Assembly (NCBI GenBank): GCA_018899075.1
Contig: JAHIIS010000159.1
Span: 1 to 9,654, forward strand
DNA length: 9,654 nt
Direction: 5' to 3'
DNA from: Candidatus Omnitrophota bacterium
GTDB taxonomy: Bacteria > Omnitrophota > Gorgyraeia > JAFGHF01
The stretch's first letter is position 1. Each line of letters begins with the position of its first letter. Shown piece after piece: positions 1 to 4,814 of this stretch. Under the pieces are notes generated by a model. It saw only the letters and a list, made by a program, of their open reading frames with translations. It made no database searches and was not told the DNA's origin. Both the position numbers and the translations under genes were made by a program.

Positions 1-34
1 TCTTACAACAACCCCCTTCAATCTTAACTGCCCT

Positions 35-1048
35 TTAGCAGATGCGGGGGAGCTGGTCGGATTCCAACATTGGCAGGATACGGGTTGAGCCGATTTTCGT
101 CCTTAAATAGACGCCTCTTTTGTGGGCTGATGTGACTTTTCCGATAATCTTTGCTTCTTTACCGGGCGCCTGTTTTACCTTAGCGGCATCTTTTTCATCC
201 ACAAAACAGACAAATTTCCCTTCATTGGCTACATATAAAGGGTCAAATCCCAATATGTCGCACATCTTTTTTACGTTCGGCTTTACAGGGATATCTTTCT
301 CGCAAATCTCTATACCAAGGTTGGATGTGCCGGCTATTTCGCTTAACACTGTAGCCAATCCTCCCCGGGTGAGGTCGCGCATAATACTAATTTTCTGCGA
401 AGCGGCGAGACACCTCTGGACTTCAAAGTTAAGACTGCGGCAATCGCTTTTGATGCTCGATTTAAACCCTAATTTTTCGCGGGCGTTGAGCACGGCCATC
501 CCGTGCTCGGCTATGCCCCCGTTTATCACAATTAAGTCGTTAATTCTTGCTTTCGCGCCGAGGCGTCTGGAATAATTTATCACTCCTATCCCCGCGGTAT
601 TGATAAAAATCCCATCCGCTGCCCCTCTTTCCACCACCTTTATATCGCCGGTGACTACTAAGACTCCTGCCTTGCTTGCTTCCCGTTTTATCGAACGCGC
701 TATTCTCTCCAGTTGAGAGAACTCAAATCCTTCTTCGATAATAAACGCCAAAGACATAAAAAGGGGCCTGGCCCCTTTCATCGAGATGTCGTTTACCGTG
801 CCGCAAACGGCAAGTTTTCCTATATCTCCCCCGGGAAAAAATAGAGGCTTGACCACATAGGAATCCGTGCTGAAAGCAAGCCTTTCTTTCTTTATGTTGA
901 ATTCCGCGGCGTCGGAGAGTTCATTCAAGAACTTATTGGAAAACCGGGCGCGCAGGTTCTCAATAAGCTCGCGCATAAGTCTTCCGCCGTTTCCGTGCGC
1001 CAGCGTTATCCTCCGGCTCTTTGAATCTCTGACTCTTTGACTCTTCAT
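35..1048 (-). CDS. hypE: Hydrogenase maturation protein HypE (carbamoyl dehydratase)
   Basis: HypE takes the carbamoyl group made by HypF on its C-terminal cysteine and dehydrates it with ATP to a thiocyanate, the source of the cyanide ligands of the [NiFe] site. The 337-residue protein has the family's usual length and the AIRS-type ATP-binding fold: ITLAHGNGGRLM (residues 14-25), FSTDSYVVKPLFFPGG (59-74), a nucleotide-site segment VCGTVNDISMKGARPL (81-96) and VVTGDIKVVERG. The usual GDTKVV reads GDIKVV here. It ends in the diagnostic PRIC, so the acceptor cysteine C337 is intact. The ATG overlaps the hypD stop (ATGA), implying translational coupling, and no strong ribosome binding site is visible. 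Residues 2-11, before ITLAHG, are encoded by an 8-bp tandem repeat. It is the last gene of the visible operon. Confidence 0.96.
   Translation of the reverse strand: MKSQRVRDSKSRRITLAHGNGGRLMRELIENLRARFSNKFLNELSDAAEFNIKKERLAFSTDSYVVKPLFFPGGDIGKLAVCGTVNDISMKGARPLFMSLAFIIEEGFEFSQLERIARSIKREASKAGVLVVTGDIKVVERGAADGIFINTAGIGVINYSRRLGAKARINDLIVINGGIAEHGMAVLNAREKLGFKSSIKSDCRSLNFEVQRCLAASQKISIMRDLTRGGLATVLSEIAGTSNLGIEICEKDIPVKPNVKKMCDILGFDPLYVANEGKFVCFVDEKDAAKVKQAPGKEAKIIGKVTSAHKRGVYLRTKIGSTRILPMLESDQLPRIC
760..778. repeat. Perfect 9+1+9 palindrome inside hypE
   Basis: The left arm AAAGGGGCC (760-768) and right arm GGCCCCTTT (770-778) flank a single base. On the minus strand it encodes KGARPLF (HypE residues 91-97), part of the conserved ND-x-(A/S)-M-x-GA-x-PL region of the family. 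A nearly identical palindrome lies at 2045-2065 at the start of hypD and is read in the same frame. Confidence 0.8.
1017..1048. repeat. Octamer tandem repeat forming the hypE N-terminus
   Basis: The plus strand shows a period-8 array: CTCTTTGA, ATCTCTGA, CTCTTTGA, then CTCTTCAT, about 3.6 copies, with units 1 and 3 identical. It covers the hypD stop, the hypE start and HypE residues 2-11 (KSQRVRDSKS), which precede the conserved ITLAHG motif. The period is not a multiple of three, so gain or loss of one unit would shift the frame. Confidence 0.75.
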
Positions 1049-2076
1049 CTTTCGTATTTATAATATGCCGCGCAGGTTCCCTCAGAAGAAACCATGCAAG
1101 GCCCGACGGGATTCAGCGGTGTGCATACCTTTTTGAATAATCTGCAATCCCGGGGAGACTTTATCCCCTGCAGCACTTCACCGCATAAACACCCCTTTGG
1201 CTCAACTGCTTCAGGGACTTTGATTTTAAATTCCTTCTCGGCAGAGAAGTCTCTATATTCCTGCCTTAATTTCAGGCCGCTTCTTTTAATTAGACCTAAC
1301 CCTCGCCACTGGGCTGGGCAAGGTTCAAAAACTGAGAATAAAATCCGCCTTGCCTGGACATTGCCCTCTTTCCTAACCGCTCTTTTGTATTCAATCTCCA
1401 CCTTATATCTCTGCTGCCTTACTTGTTCAATTAAGCGCTTAATGCCTTTGAGAATATCATGCTCTTCAAAACCGGTAATTACGCAGGCTTTTTTATAACT
1501 TTTAGCTATCGGCTCGTAAAATCTACTGCCTGTAATTACGCTGACATGCCCGGGCAAAATAAATCCGTCTATCTGCACCTGTTTGGAGCAGGCAAGCACA
1601 GCCAGCGCAGGAAAAATCAGCTTGAAGCTGGAAAGCACAAAAAAGTTTTTGATTCTCTGTTTTCTCGCTTTTATAAGTGTTGCTGCTACGGTTGGGGAAG
1701 TAGTCTCAAAGCCTATACCCATAAACACCACTTTTTTCTGCGGATTATCCCGGGCAATCTCTAAAGCATCAAGGCAAGAGTAAACTATGCGCACATCCTT
1801 TCCCCTGGCCTTGATATTCTCGAAGCTCATCTTACTTCCGGGCACCCGCATCATATCTCCAAAAGTAGCCATGATTACATTTTCTATCTGCGCTATCTCT
1901 ATCGCCCGGTCAATATCGGCTTGATGAGTTACGCATACAGGGCAACCGGGGCCTGAAATAAGCCTTATTGTCTCAGGTAATACCTTCTTTATTCCCGCCC
2001 GGGCAATGGCCACGGTATGTGTCCCGCATACTTCCATTAATGTAAAAAGGGGCCCGGCCCCTTTTGCTTTTGTCAT
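1045..2076 (-). CDS. hypD: Hydrogenase maturation protein HypD, N-terminally short
   Basis: HypD is the [4Fe-4S] scaffold protein on which, together with HypC, the Fe(CN)2CO group is assembled. Family motifs are plain: LMEVCGTHTVAIARAG (13-28), ISGPGCPVCVT, ATFGDMMRVPG, GIGFETTSPTVA, PGHVSVITG, and the C-terminal cysteine region with CLCGEVLQG, then C-x6-C, ending MVSSEGTCAAYYKYE. The protein has 343 residues. In E. coli HypD the MEVCG motif starts near residue 38, whereas here it is near residue 14, so roughly 25 N-terminal residues are missing. The residues that remain there (A4-F11) are encoded by a GGGGCC palindrome. The start ATG overlaps the hypC stop (ATGA). The catalytic and cluster-binding core looks complete, so function is plausible. 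Confidence 0.95.
   Translation of the reverse strand: MTKAKGAGPLFTLMEVCGTHTVAIARAGIKKVLPETIRLISGPGCPVCVTHQADIDRAIEIAQIENVIMATFGDMMRVPGSKMSFENIKARGKDVRIVYSCLDALEIARDNPQKKVVFMGIGFETTSPTVAATLIKARKQRIKNFFVLSSFKLIFPALAVLACSKQVQIDGFILPGHVSVITGSRFYEPIAKSYKKACVITGFEEHDILKGIKRLIEQVRQQRYKVEIEYKRAVRKEGNVQARRILFSVFEPCPAQWRGLGLIKRSGLKLRQEYRDFSAEKEFKIKVPEAVEPKGCLCGEVLQGIKSPRDCRLFKKVCTPLNPVGPCMVSSEGTCAAYYKYER
2045..2065. repeat. Perfect 10+1+10 palindrome at the hypD N-terminus
   Basis: The left arm AAAAGGGGCC (2045-2054) and right arm GGCCCCTTTT (2056-2065) flank one C. On the minus strand it encodes HypD residues 4-11 (AKGAGPLF). It differs from the hypE palindrome at 760-778 by one base over about 22 bases. 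Strong pairing is possible, but it lies 11 bases inside a coding region and there is no basis for calling it a terminator. Confidence 0.8.
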
Positions 2077-2083
2077 TGCGAGA
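2072..2083. repeat. 12-base remnant of the dispersed VIASEAKQS-type repeat end at the hypC/hypD junction
   Basis: On the minus strand the 12 bases TCTCGCAATGAC match the end of the 75-bp element at 3597-3671 exactly (copy at 3598-3609). Here they supply the last codons of hypC (TCG CAA TGA, Ser-Gln-stop) and the hypD ATG. The same frame gives Ser-Gln-stop to hycI. A match of this length in this position suggests a shared repeat origin, but chance is not excluded. Confidence 0.5.
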
Positions 2084-2294
2084 CTCTCTTTAATTCTTCT
2101 AATGCCCTTAAGGTGTCTTCTGCTTCGGCCGCCTTTAGCTTACCAATAGCAAATCCGGCATGAATAAGAACATAATCACCCTTCTTTACGCCCTTTAATA
2201 TTCCTAAAGAAATCTCCTTAAAAACACCGCCGAAATCTACCAAAGCGCTATCGTTTTTGAGCGTATTAACTTTTGCCGGAACAGCAAGACACAT
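2073..2294 (-). CDS. hypC: Hydrogenase maturation chaperone HypC
   Basis: HypC (HypC/HybG/HupF family) binds iron and CO2 through its N-terminal cysteine, works with HypD, and carries the assembled Fe(CN)2CO group to the large subunit precursor. The 73-residue length is typical. The diagnostic start MCLAVPAKV is present with the essential Cys2, followed by the small beta-barrel (ALVDFGGVFKEISLGIL, KKGDYVLIHAGFAIGKL) and an acidic C-terminal helix (AAEAEDTLRALEEL). The start is fixed by the need for Cys to follow the initiator Met. The gene overlaps the end of hypF by 29 bases and the start of hypD by 4. Its last codons, Ser-Gln-stop, coincide with a dispersed-repeat end. Confidence 0.96.
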   Translation of the reverse strand: MCLAVPAKVNTLKNDSALVDFGGVFKEISLGILKGVKKGDYVLIHAGFAIGKLKAAEAEDTLRALEELKRVSQ

Positions 2295-3348
2295 AATATT
2301 GCCCCAATGATATATTTAAATCGTTAACCGGTGTTTGTATGTTTGTAAACACTTTCATTCCTGAATCATTTATTCCCGCCACTACCTTGTTTTTTAAGAA
2401 ATTATTCTGGAATACGCCGCCGCTTAAGGCGATATCTTTAATTCCGAAAGAGCGGGACAACTTTTTGACCATTCCGACAACAATCTCCGCCATAGAATTG
2501 TGAAACCTGGTAGCGATAAGGCGCTTATTTTTTCCTTTTTTTAAATCTTTTAGCATTCCCGAAAACATTTCATCTGTATCAATCACGAGGTTTGAACCTT
2601 TTTTAAACACAGAGAATTTATAATAGCCTTCTACTTTTTTATCACACATCGCTTCAAGTTTTATCGGCCCTTCTGCTTCATATGAGGCATAAACACATAC
2701 ACCTAAAAGCGCCGCTGCTGCGTCAAAAAGCCTGCCTGCGCTGGAAGTTAGGGGTGAGTTTATATTTTTAGCCATCATAAATAAGATTGTTTGTTTATCT
2801 TTTCTATCTACCTCGCACATAAAAGAAACGGCCTTTTTGCCCAAAATGCTTAAGGCCATCCGCCAGGGCTCTCTTGTTACCTTATCGCCTCCGGGCATCA
2901 TCCTGTATTTAAGATGGGCGAGGCGTTTAAATCCGGACCTGTCAACCAGAAGAAACTCTCCGCCCCAGGAATTTCCGTCCTGGCCATAGCCTGTCCCGTC
3001 GAAAGAGACGCCCAAAACCTGTCCTTTTAAATTATGCTCCTGCATTACGCTGGCTACGTGGGCGTGGTGGTGCTGGATGGGCTCTAAGCTATGAGCTTTA
3101 AGCTGTAAGCTGCATTCTTTGGCAAAAAGTGATGAGAAATAATTTGGATGTAAATCGCAGGCAATAATATCCGGCTTAATATTTTTTACGGCCTTACGGA
3201 CTTCTCTTTTAAAGAGTTCGAAGTTTTCTGCCTCGCTCAGGTCGCCTATATCCGGACCAAAATGGAGCAGGCCGCCATTTGTAAGTAAAAATCTATTCTT
3301 TATGTCGGCTCCTAAGGCAAGGATTGTCTTATGTCTCTTATTCCACAT
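2266..3348 (-). CDS. hypF: HypF C-terminal (Kae1-like carbamoyltransferase) half, standalone
   Basis: HypF converts carbamoyl phosphate to a carbamoyl-adenylate and passes it to HypE. Full-length HypF has about 750 residues: acylphosphatase, two zinc fingers, a YrdC-like domain, then a Kae1-like domain. This 360-residue protein begins at the last of these (ILALGADIKNRF from residue 9) and contains only it. Motifs: DLHPNY, HHHAHVAS (93-100), VSFDGTGYG (114-122), WGGEF, MPGGDKVTREPWRMAL, SSAGRLFDA (202-210), EGP, SGGVFQNNFL (309-318) and ND (342-343), where the usual NDGG reads NDLN. The missing half is not upstream, where hypA overlaps the start by 11 bases. Residues 79-88, just before HHHAH, are encoded by a heptamer array. 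No Shine-Dalgarno is visible. The kinship with TsaD/Kae1 is clear, but the HHHAH and SFDGTGYG motifs point to HypF. Confidence 0.9.
   Translation of the reverse strand: MWNKRHKTILALGADIKNRFLLTNGGLLHFGPDIGDLSEAENFELFKREVRKAVKNIKPDIIACDLHPNYFSSLFAKECSLQLKAHSLEPIQHHHAHVASVMQEHNLKGQVLGVSFDGTGYGQDGNSWGGEFLLVDRSGFKRLAHLKYRMMPGGDKVTREPWRMALSILGKKAVSFMCEVDRKDKQTILFMMAKNINSPLTSSAGRLFDAAAALLGVCVYASYEAEGPIKLEAMCDKKVEGYYKFSVFKKGSNLVIDTDEMFSGMLKDLKKGKNKRLIATRFHNSMAEIVVGMVKKLSRSFGIKDIALSGGVFQNNFLKNKVVAGINDSGMKVFTNIQTPVNDLNISLGQYYVSCCSGKS
3085..3112. repeat. Heptamer tandem repeat inside hypF
   Basis: The plus strand reads TAAGCTA, TGAGCTT, TAAGCTG, TAAGCTG: four units of consensus TRAGCTN. It encodes HypF residues 79-88 (CSLQLKAHSL), directly before PIQHHHAH. 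Compared with E. coli HypF, the stretch between A-x-E and HHHAH is about five residues longer, consistent with a repeat insertion in a surface loop. Confidence 0.7.
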
Positions 3349-3580
3349 CGAACGATATAACCTCTATTCGCGAGCCGGGGAAAAAGGTAATCTCCACCCC
3401 GGCATTTTCCAGGATAGTCCCTTTTGCCAAAACCGCAAAGGTCTCTTTAAGCGAATCTTCTTTAACGCCGGTAAGCGTACCCACCTTCAGCCTTACTTTA
3501 GATATGGATTTTGCGCCTTCTTTTCGGGCATGGGCGGATATCCCTTTTATTACCGGCTCGATTAAATGCGATTCATGCAC
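3338..3580 (-). CDS. hypA: HypA-like nickel chaperone lacking the zinc-binding domain
   Basis: HypA delivers nickel to the [NiFe] large subunit, usually with the GTPase HypB. The nickel site is the N-terminal Met-His-Glu, here MHESH, which fixes the GTG start at 3580. Residues 1-62 match the family well: IEPVIKGISAHARKEGAKSISKVRLKVGTL, then SLKETFAVLAKGTILENAGVEI. Family members usually have about 110-118 residues with a zinc ribbon of two C-x2-C pairs. This protein has 80 residues and no cysteine at all: after GVEITF it passes directly into GSRIEVISFDVE, equivalent to the family's extreme C-terminus. An in-frame loss of about 30-40 residues is the simplest reading. hypB is not in the window. 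The gene starts 16 bases from the 75-bp palindromic element and overlaps hypF by 11. Confidence 0.85.
   Translation of the reverse strand: MHESHLIEPVIKGISAHARKEGAKSISKVRLKVGTLTGVKEDSLKETFAVLAKGTILENAGVEITFFPGSRIEVISFDVE
3374..3403. repeat. Inverted repeat at the site of the missing HypA zinc domain
   Basis: GCCGGGG (3374-3380) and CCCCGGC (3397-3403) form a perfect 7-bp inverted repeat around a 16-base loop. On the minus strand it spans codons for AGVEITFFPG, exactly where the zinc-ribbon coding segment is absent. It may be a deletion scar or a chance hairpin. Confidence 0.5.
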
Positions 3581-3596
3581 TGTTTTGTTCCATCCC

Positions 3597-3671
3597 CGTC
3601 ATTGCGAGAAGGCCGAAGGCCGACGAAGCAATCTCAAGCGTGGAGATTGCTTCGCTTCGCTCGCAATGACG
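3597..3671. repeat. 75-bp nested palindromic dispersed element (VIASEAKQS type)
   Basis: The outer arms CGTCATTGCGAG (3597-3608) and CTCGCAATGACG (3660-3671) are perfect 12-bp inverted repeats. The inner arms GAAGCAATCTC (3625-3635) and GAGATTGCTTC (3643-3653) pair around the 7-base loop AAGCGTG, and a small GGCC-GAA-GGCC hairpin lies at 3611-3621. The architecture is that of a small non-autonomous or REP-like element. Sequences of this kind, translating to VIASEAKQS on one strand and FASLAMT on the other, are to my knowledge widespread in many bacterial genomes. The element lies across the 3' end of the hycI gene and supplies its last 23 codons and stop. Confidence 0.88.
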
Positions 3672-4105
3672 TCTGCTATTTTTTCAAGTGCGCTTTTAAC
3701 CTCAGTGGACATCTCCCGGCCAAAGGAAATATCTTTTGGCTGAACGCCTAACATATAGATATCGGCGGAAGTGCGGCTTTCGAGGTATTCAATAAACATA
3801 TTCGGGGAGATATCGTGCGTGCTTAAGCCGCTTTTTGCTATCTCGTCCTTTTTTAGAATCTCCCATGCCCCGGGCGCAAGCCCCAGATGAAGCGCATCAA
3901 CAATTAAAATAGTATCGGGTTTCTCTTTTATAATTTTGCCGGTAAAGTTTTCCGGCGCACTTCCTGCGTCAATGCAGCACGCCTTGGCCTTACCCTCCAA
4001 CCTCTTGATAAGGGCCGGGCCAAACCCATCGTCTCCGCGCAGGGTATTGCCGACACCGACAATAACAGTCTTTCCCTTGAGTATATTTTTAAAGGCACTC
4101 TTCAT
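3599..4105 (-). CDS. hycI: HycI-family [NiFe] hydrogenase maturation endopeptidase
   Basis: This protease removes the C-terminal peptide of the hydrogenase large subunit once nickel is inserted, reading the metal itself as its signal. Family landmarks are in order: TVIVGVGNTLRGDDGFGP (second Asp equivalent to nickel-binding D16 of E. coli HycI), GSAPENF, LIVDALHLGLAPG (Asp equivalent to D62), LSTHDISPNMFIEYL (His equivalent to H90) and MLGVQP. GSAPEN and LGVQP favour the HycI branch that serves group 4 enzymes. I prefer the ATG at 4105; a GTG at 4120 would add MSPFY encoded by repeat-like sequence. Neither start has a clear ribosome binding site. The C-terminal VIASEAKQSPRLRLLRRPSAFSQ (23 residues, split here as VIASEAKQSP plus 13 more) comes from the 75-bp element and is not family sequence. 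Confidence 0.92.
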   Translation of the reverse strand: MKSAFKNILKGKTVIVGVGNTLRGDDGFGPALIKRLEGKAKACCIDAGSAPENFTGKIIKEKPDTILIVDALHLGLAPGAWEILKKDEIAKSGLSTHDISPNMFIEYLESRTSADIYMLGVQPKDISFGREMSTEVKSALEKIADVIASEAKQSPRLRLLRRPSAFSQ

Positions 4106-4107
4106 AT

Positions 4108-4160
4108 AAAAAGGGGACACTTTCCCGATTGAGTTTGGGGCAGCTTCCCGATTGATTTGG
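4108..4160. repeat. Repeat-rich gap between the ferredoxin gene and hycI
   Basis: This 64-base gap (4106-4169) carries AAAAAGGGGACAC (4108-4120), which shares the AAAAAGGGG left arm of the palindromes at 760 and 2045. It also has a direct repeat, TTCCCGATTGAGTTTGG (4122-4138) and TTCCCGATTGATTTGG (4145-4160), with starts 23 bases apart. I see no promoter or terminator. The repeats may be remnants of a dispersed element. Confidence 0.55.
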
Positions 4161-4169
4161 AAAACGGTA

Positions 4170-4778
4170 CTAGGTTTTGGTGGTTTGCCTCCTGCAGCGG
4201 GCGCAGAGAATCTTTACCCGGTCAGAGCGCCCCTTATCCTTCAGGGCAGAGATGATATTTTCATCTATTATTCCCAGGCTCCTCAGGCGGGATAGATATA
4301 AGGTGGGGCTGGAATAGGTTAACTCGCCAAGTCTCTCCGATATCCACTTTAAGTGGTCCTTGCAGGCAACAGGTTCACCGCATATTTCGCAAAGTTGCAG
4401 CTCTTTCTCGATTGCCTCAAAGGCTTCTTTTTTTCTATCAAAAAAGGAAAGCTCCCAATCGTTGGATAGCTTAATCCCTTCCTGGTCAGCAATGCAGGAA
4501 GCCTCGCATTGTCCGCAAAATATGCAGGTATCCGTATAGTGAATGAGAGTCCTTTTAGGATTTGTTTTATCTTCCACCGAGTCTCTGTGCGCAATTGCGC
4601 CCACAGGGCAAACTTCTTCACACGCCAGGCAGCCCACGCATTTTTCGTCATTAAACTCAGGCTTGCCGCGGAAATTCGGATGCGGCTTGTGCGCCACTTT
4701 AGGAAATTTAGACGTGTAAGGCCCTTTAATCAGCGCCCTTACCGCCTCTCTCAATTCTCTCAGCTTTGGTAATTTCAT
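4170..4778 (-). CDS. Two-[4Fe-4S] ferredoxin-type hydrogenase subunit (HycF/MbhN-like)
   Basis: This is an electron-transfer subunit of the NuoI/HycF/MbhN class, expected to carry electrons between ferredoxin and the catalytic subunit on the cytoplasmic face. The 202-residue protein opens with a NuoI-like segment (KFP, FRGKPEFNDEKC). Cluster I uses C47, C50, C53 and C57, and cluster II C85, C88, C91 and C95. Cluster II lacks the Pro that often follows its last Cys (C95-Ile). The C-terminal 75 residues carry C130-x2-C133, C139 and C192-x2-C195 (LCEICGEPVACKDH; ILCARCRR), a pattern that could bind zinc, as seen in HycF-like hydrogenase subunits. It follows mnhG, as MbhN ends the archaeal mbh operon, but without the J-M subunits in between. 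The start is ATG at 4778, preceded by an A/T-rich tract without a clear Shine-Dalgarno. Confidence 0.88.
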   Translation of the reverse strand: MKLPKLRELREAVRALIKGPYTSKFPKVAHKPHPNFRGKPEFNDEKCVGCLACEEVCPVGAIAHRDSVEDKTNPKRTLIHYTDTCIFCGQCEASCIADQEGIKLSNDWELSFFDRKKEAFEAIEKELQLCEICGEPVACKDHLKWISERLGELTYSSPTLYLSRLRSLGIIDENIISALKDKGRSDRVKILCARCRRQTTKT

Positions 4779-4784
4779 TTTTTT

Positions 4785-4814
4785 CTGTCAACTGTGAACT
4801 GTCAACTGTGAACT
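4785..4814. repeat. Heptamer tandem repeat between mnhG and the ferredoxin gene
   Basis: The plus strand reads CTGTCAA, CTGTGAA, CTGTCAA, CTGTGAA, then CT: 4.3 copies of a 7-base unit in which C and G alternate strictly at position 5. It nearly fills the 39-base gap (4779-4817) and sits 6 bases upstream of the ferredoxin ATG, where a ribosome binding site would normally be. Confidence 0.85.

Noticed and set aside
1..34. Possible terminator or small gene after hypE
   Set aside because: The 34 bases hold no stem with a T-tract and no open frame; nothing can be supported.
120..575. Plus-strand open frame of 151 codons opposite hypE
   Set aside because: It is antisense to hypE, whose motifs and PRIC terminus are unambiguous; the translation has no family resemblance.
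760..778. GGGGCC/GGCCCC palindrome as a Rho-independent terminator
   Set aside because: It lies deep inside hypE coding for a conserved motif; the T-run after the minus-strand stem is only five bases, and termination here would remove most of the gene.
2266..3348. The hypF gene as TsaD/Kae1 tRNA-modification enzyme
   Set aside because: The HHHAH motif, SFDGTGYGQDG, the MPGGDKVTREPWRMA segment and its position between hypA and hypC identify HypF rather than TsaD.
3349..3600. The missing N-terminal half of HypF as a frameshifted upstream remnant
   Set aside because: The region immediately upstream is hypA, then the repeat and hycI; no zinc-finger cysteines or YrdC-like motif appear in any minus-strand frame there.
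3597..3671. The 75-bp nested palindrome as an intrinsic terminator for hycI
   Set aside because: The stem is long, but neither strand has a downstream U-tract, and the sequence matches a dispersed repeat family better. Attenuation remains possible but unsupported.
3324..3743. Plus-strand open frame of 139 codons across hypA and hycI
   Set aside because: It lies antisense to two well-recognised genes. Part of its translation (RHCEKAEGRRSNLK, FASLAMT) is the other-strand reading of the 75-bp repeat, a common source of false proteins.
4349..4651. Second minus-strand frame inside the ferredoxin gene
   Set aside because: It is out of frame with the eight cluster-binding cysteines and has no motif of its own.
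4785..4814. Heptamer arrays as a small CRISPR array
   Set aside because: Units are 7 bases with no spacers, and no cas genes are present.
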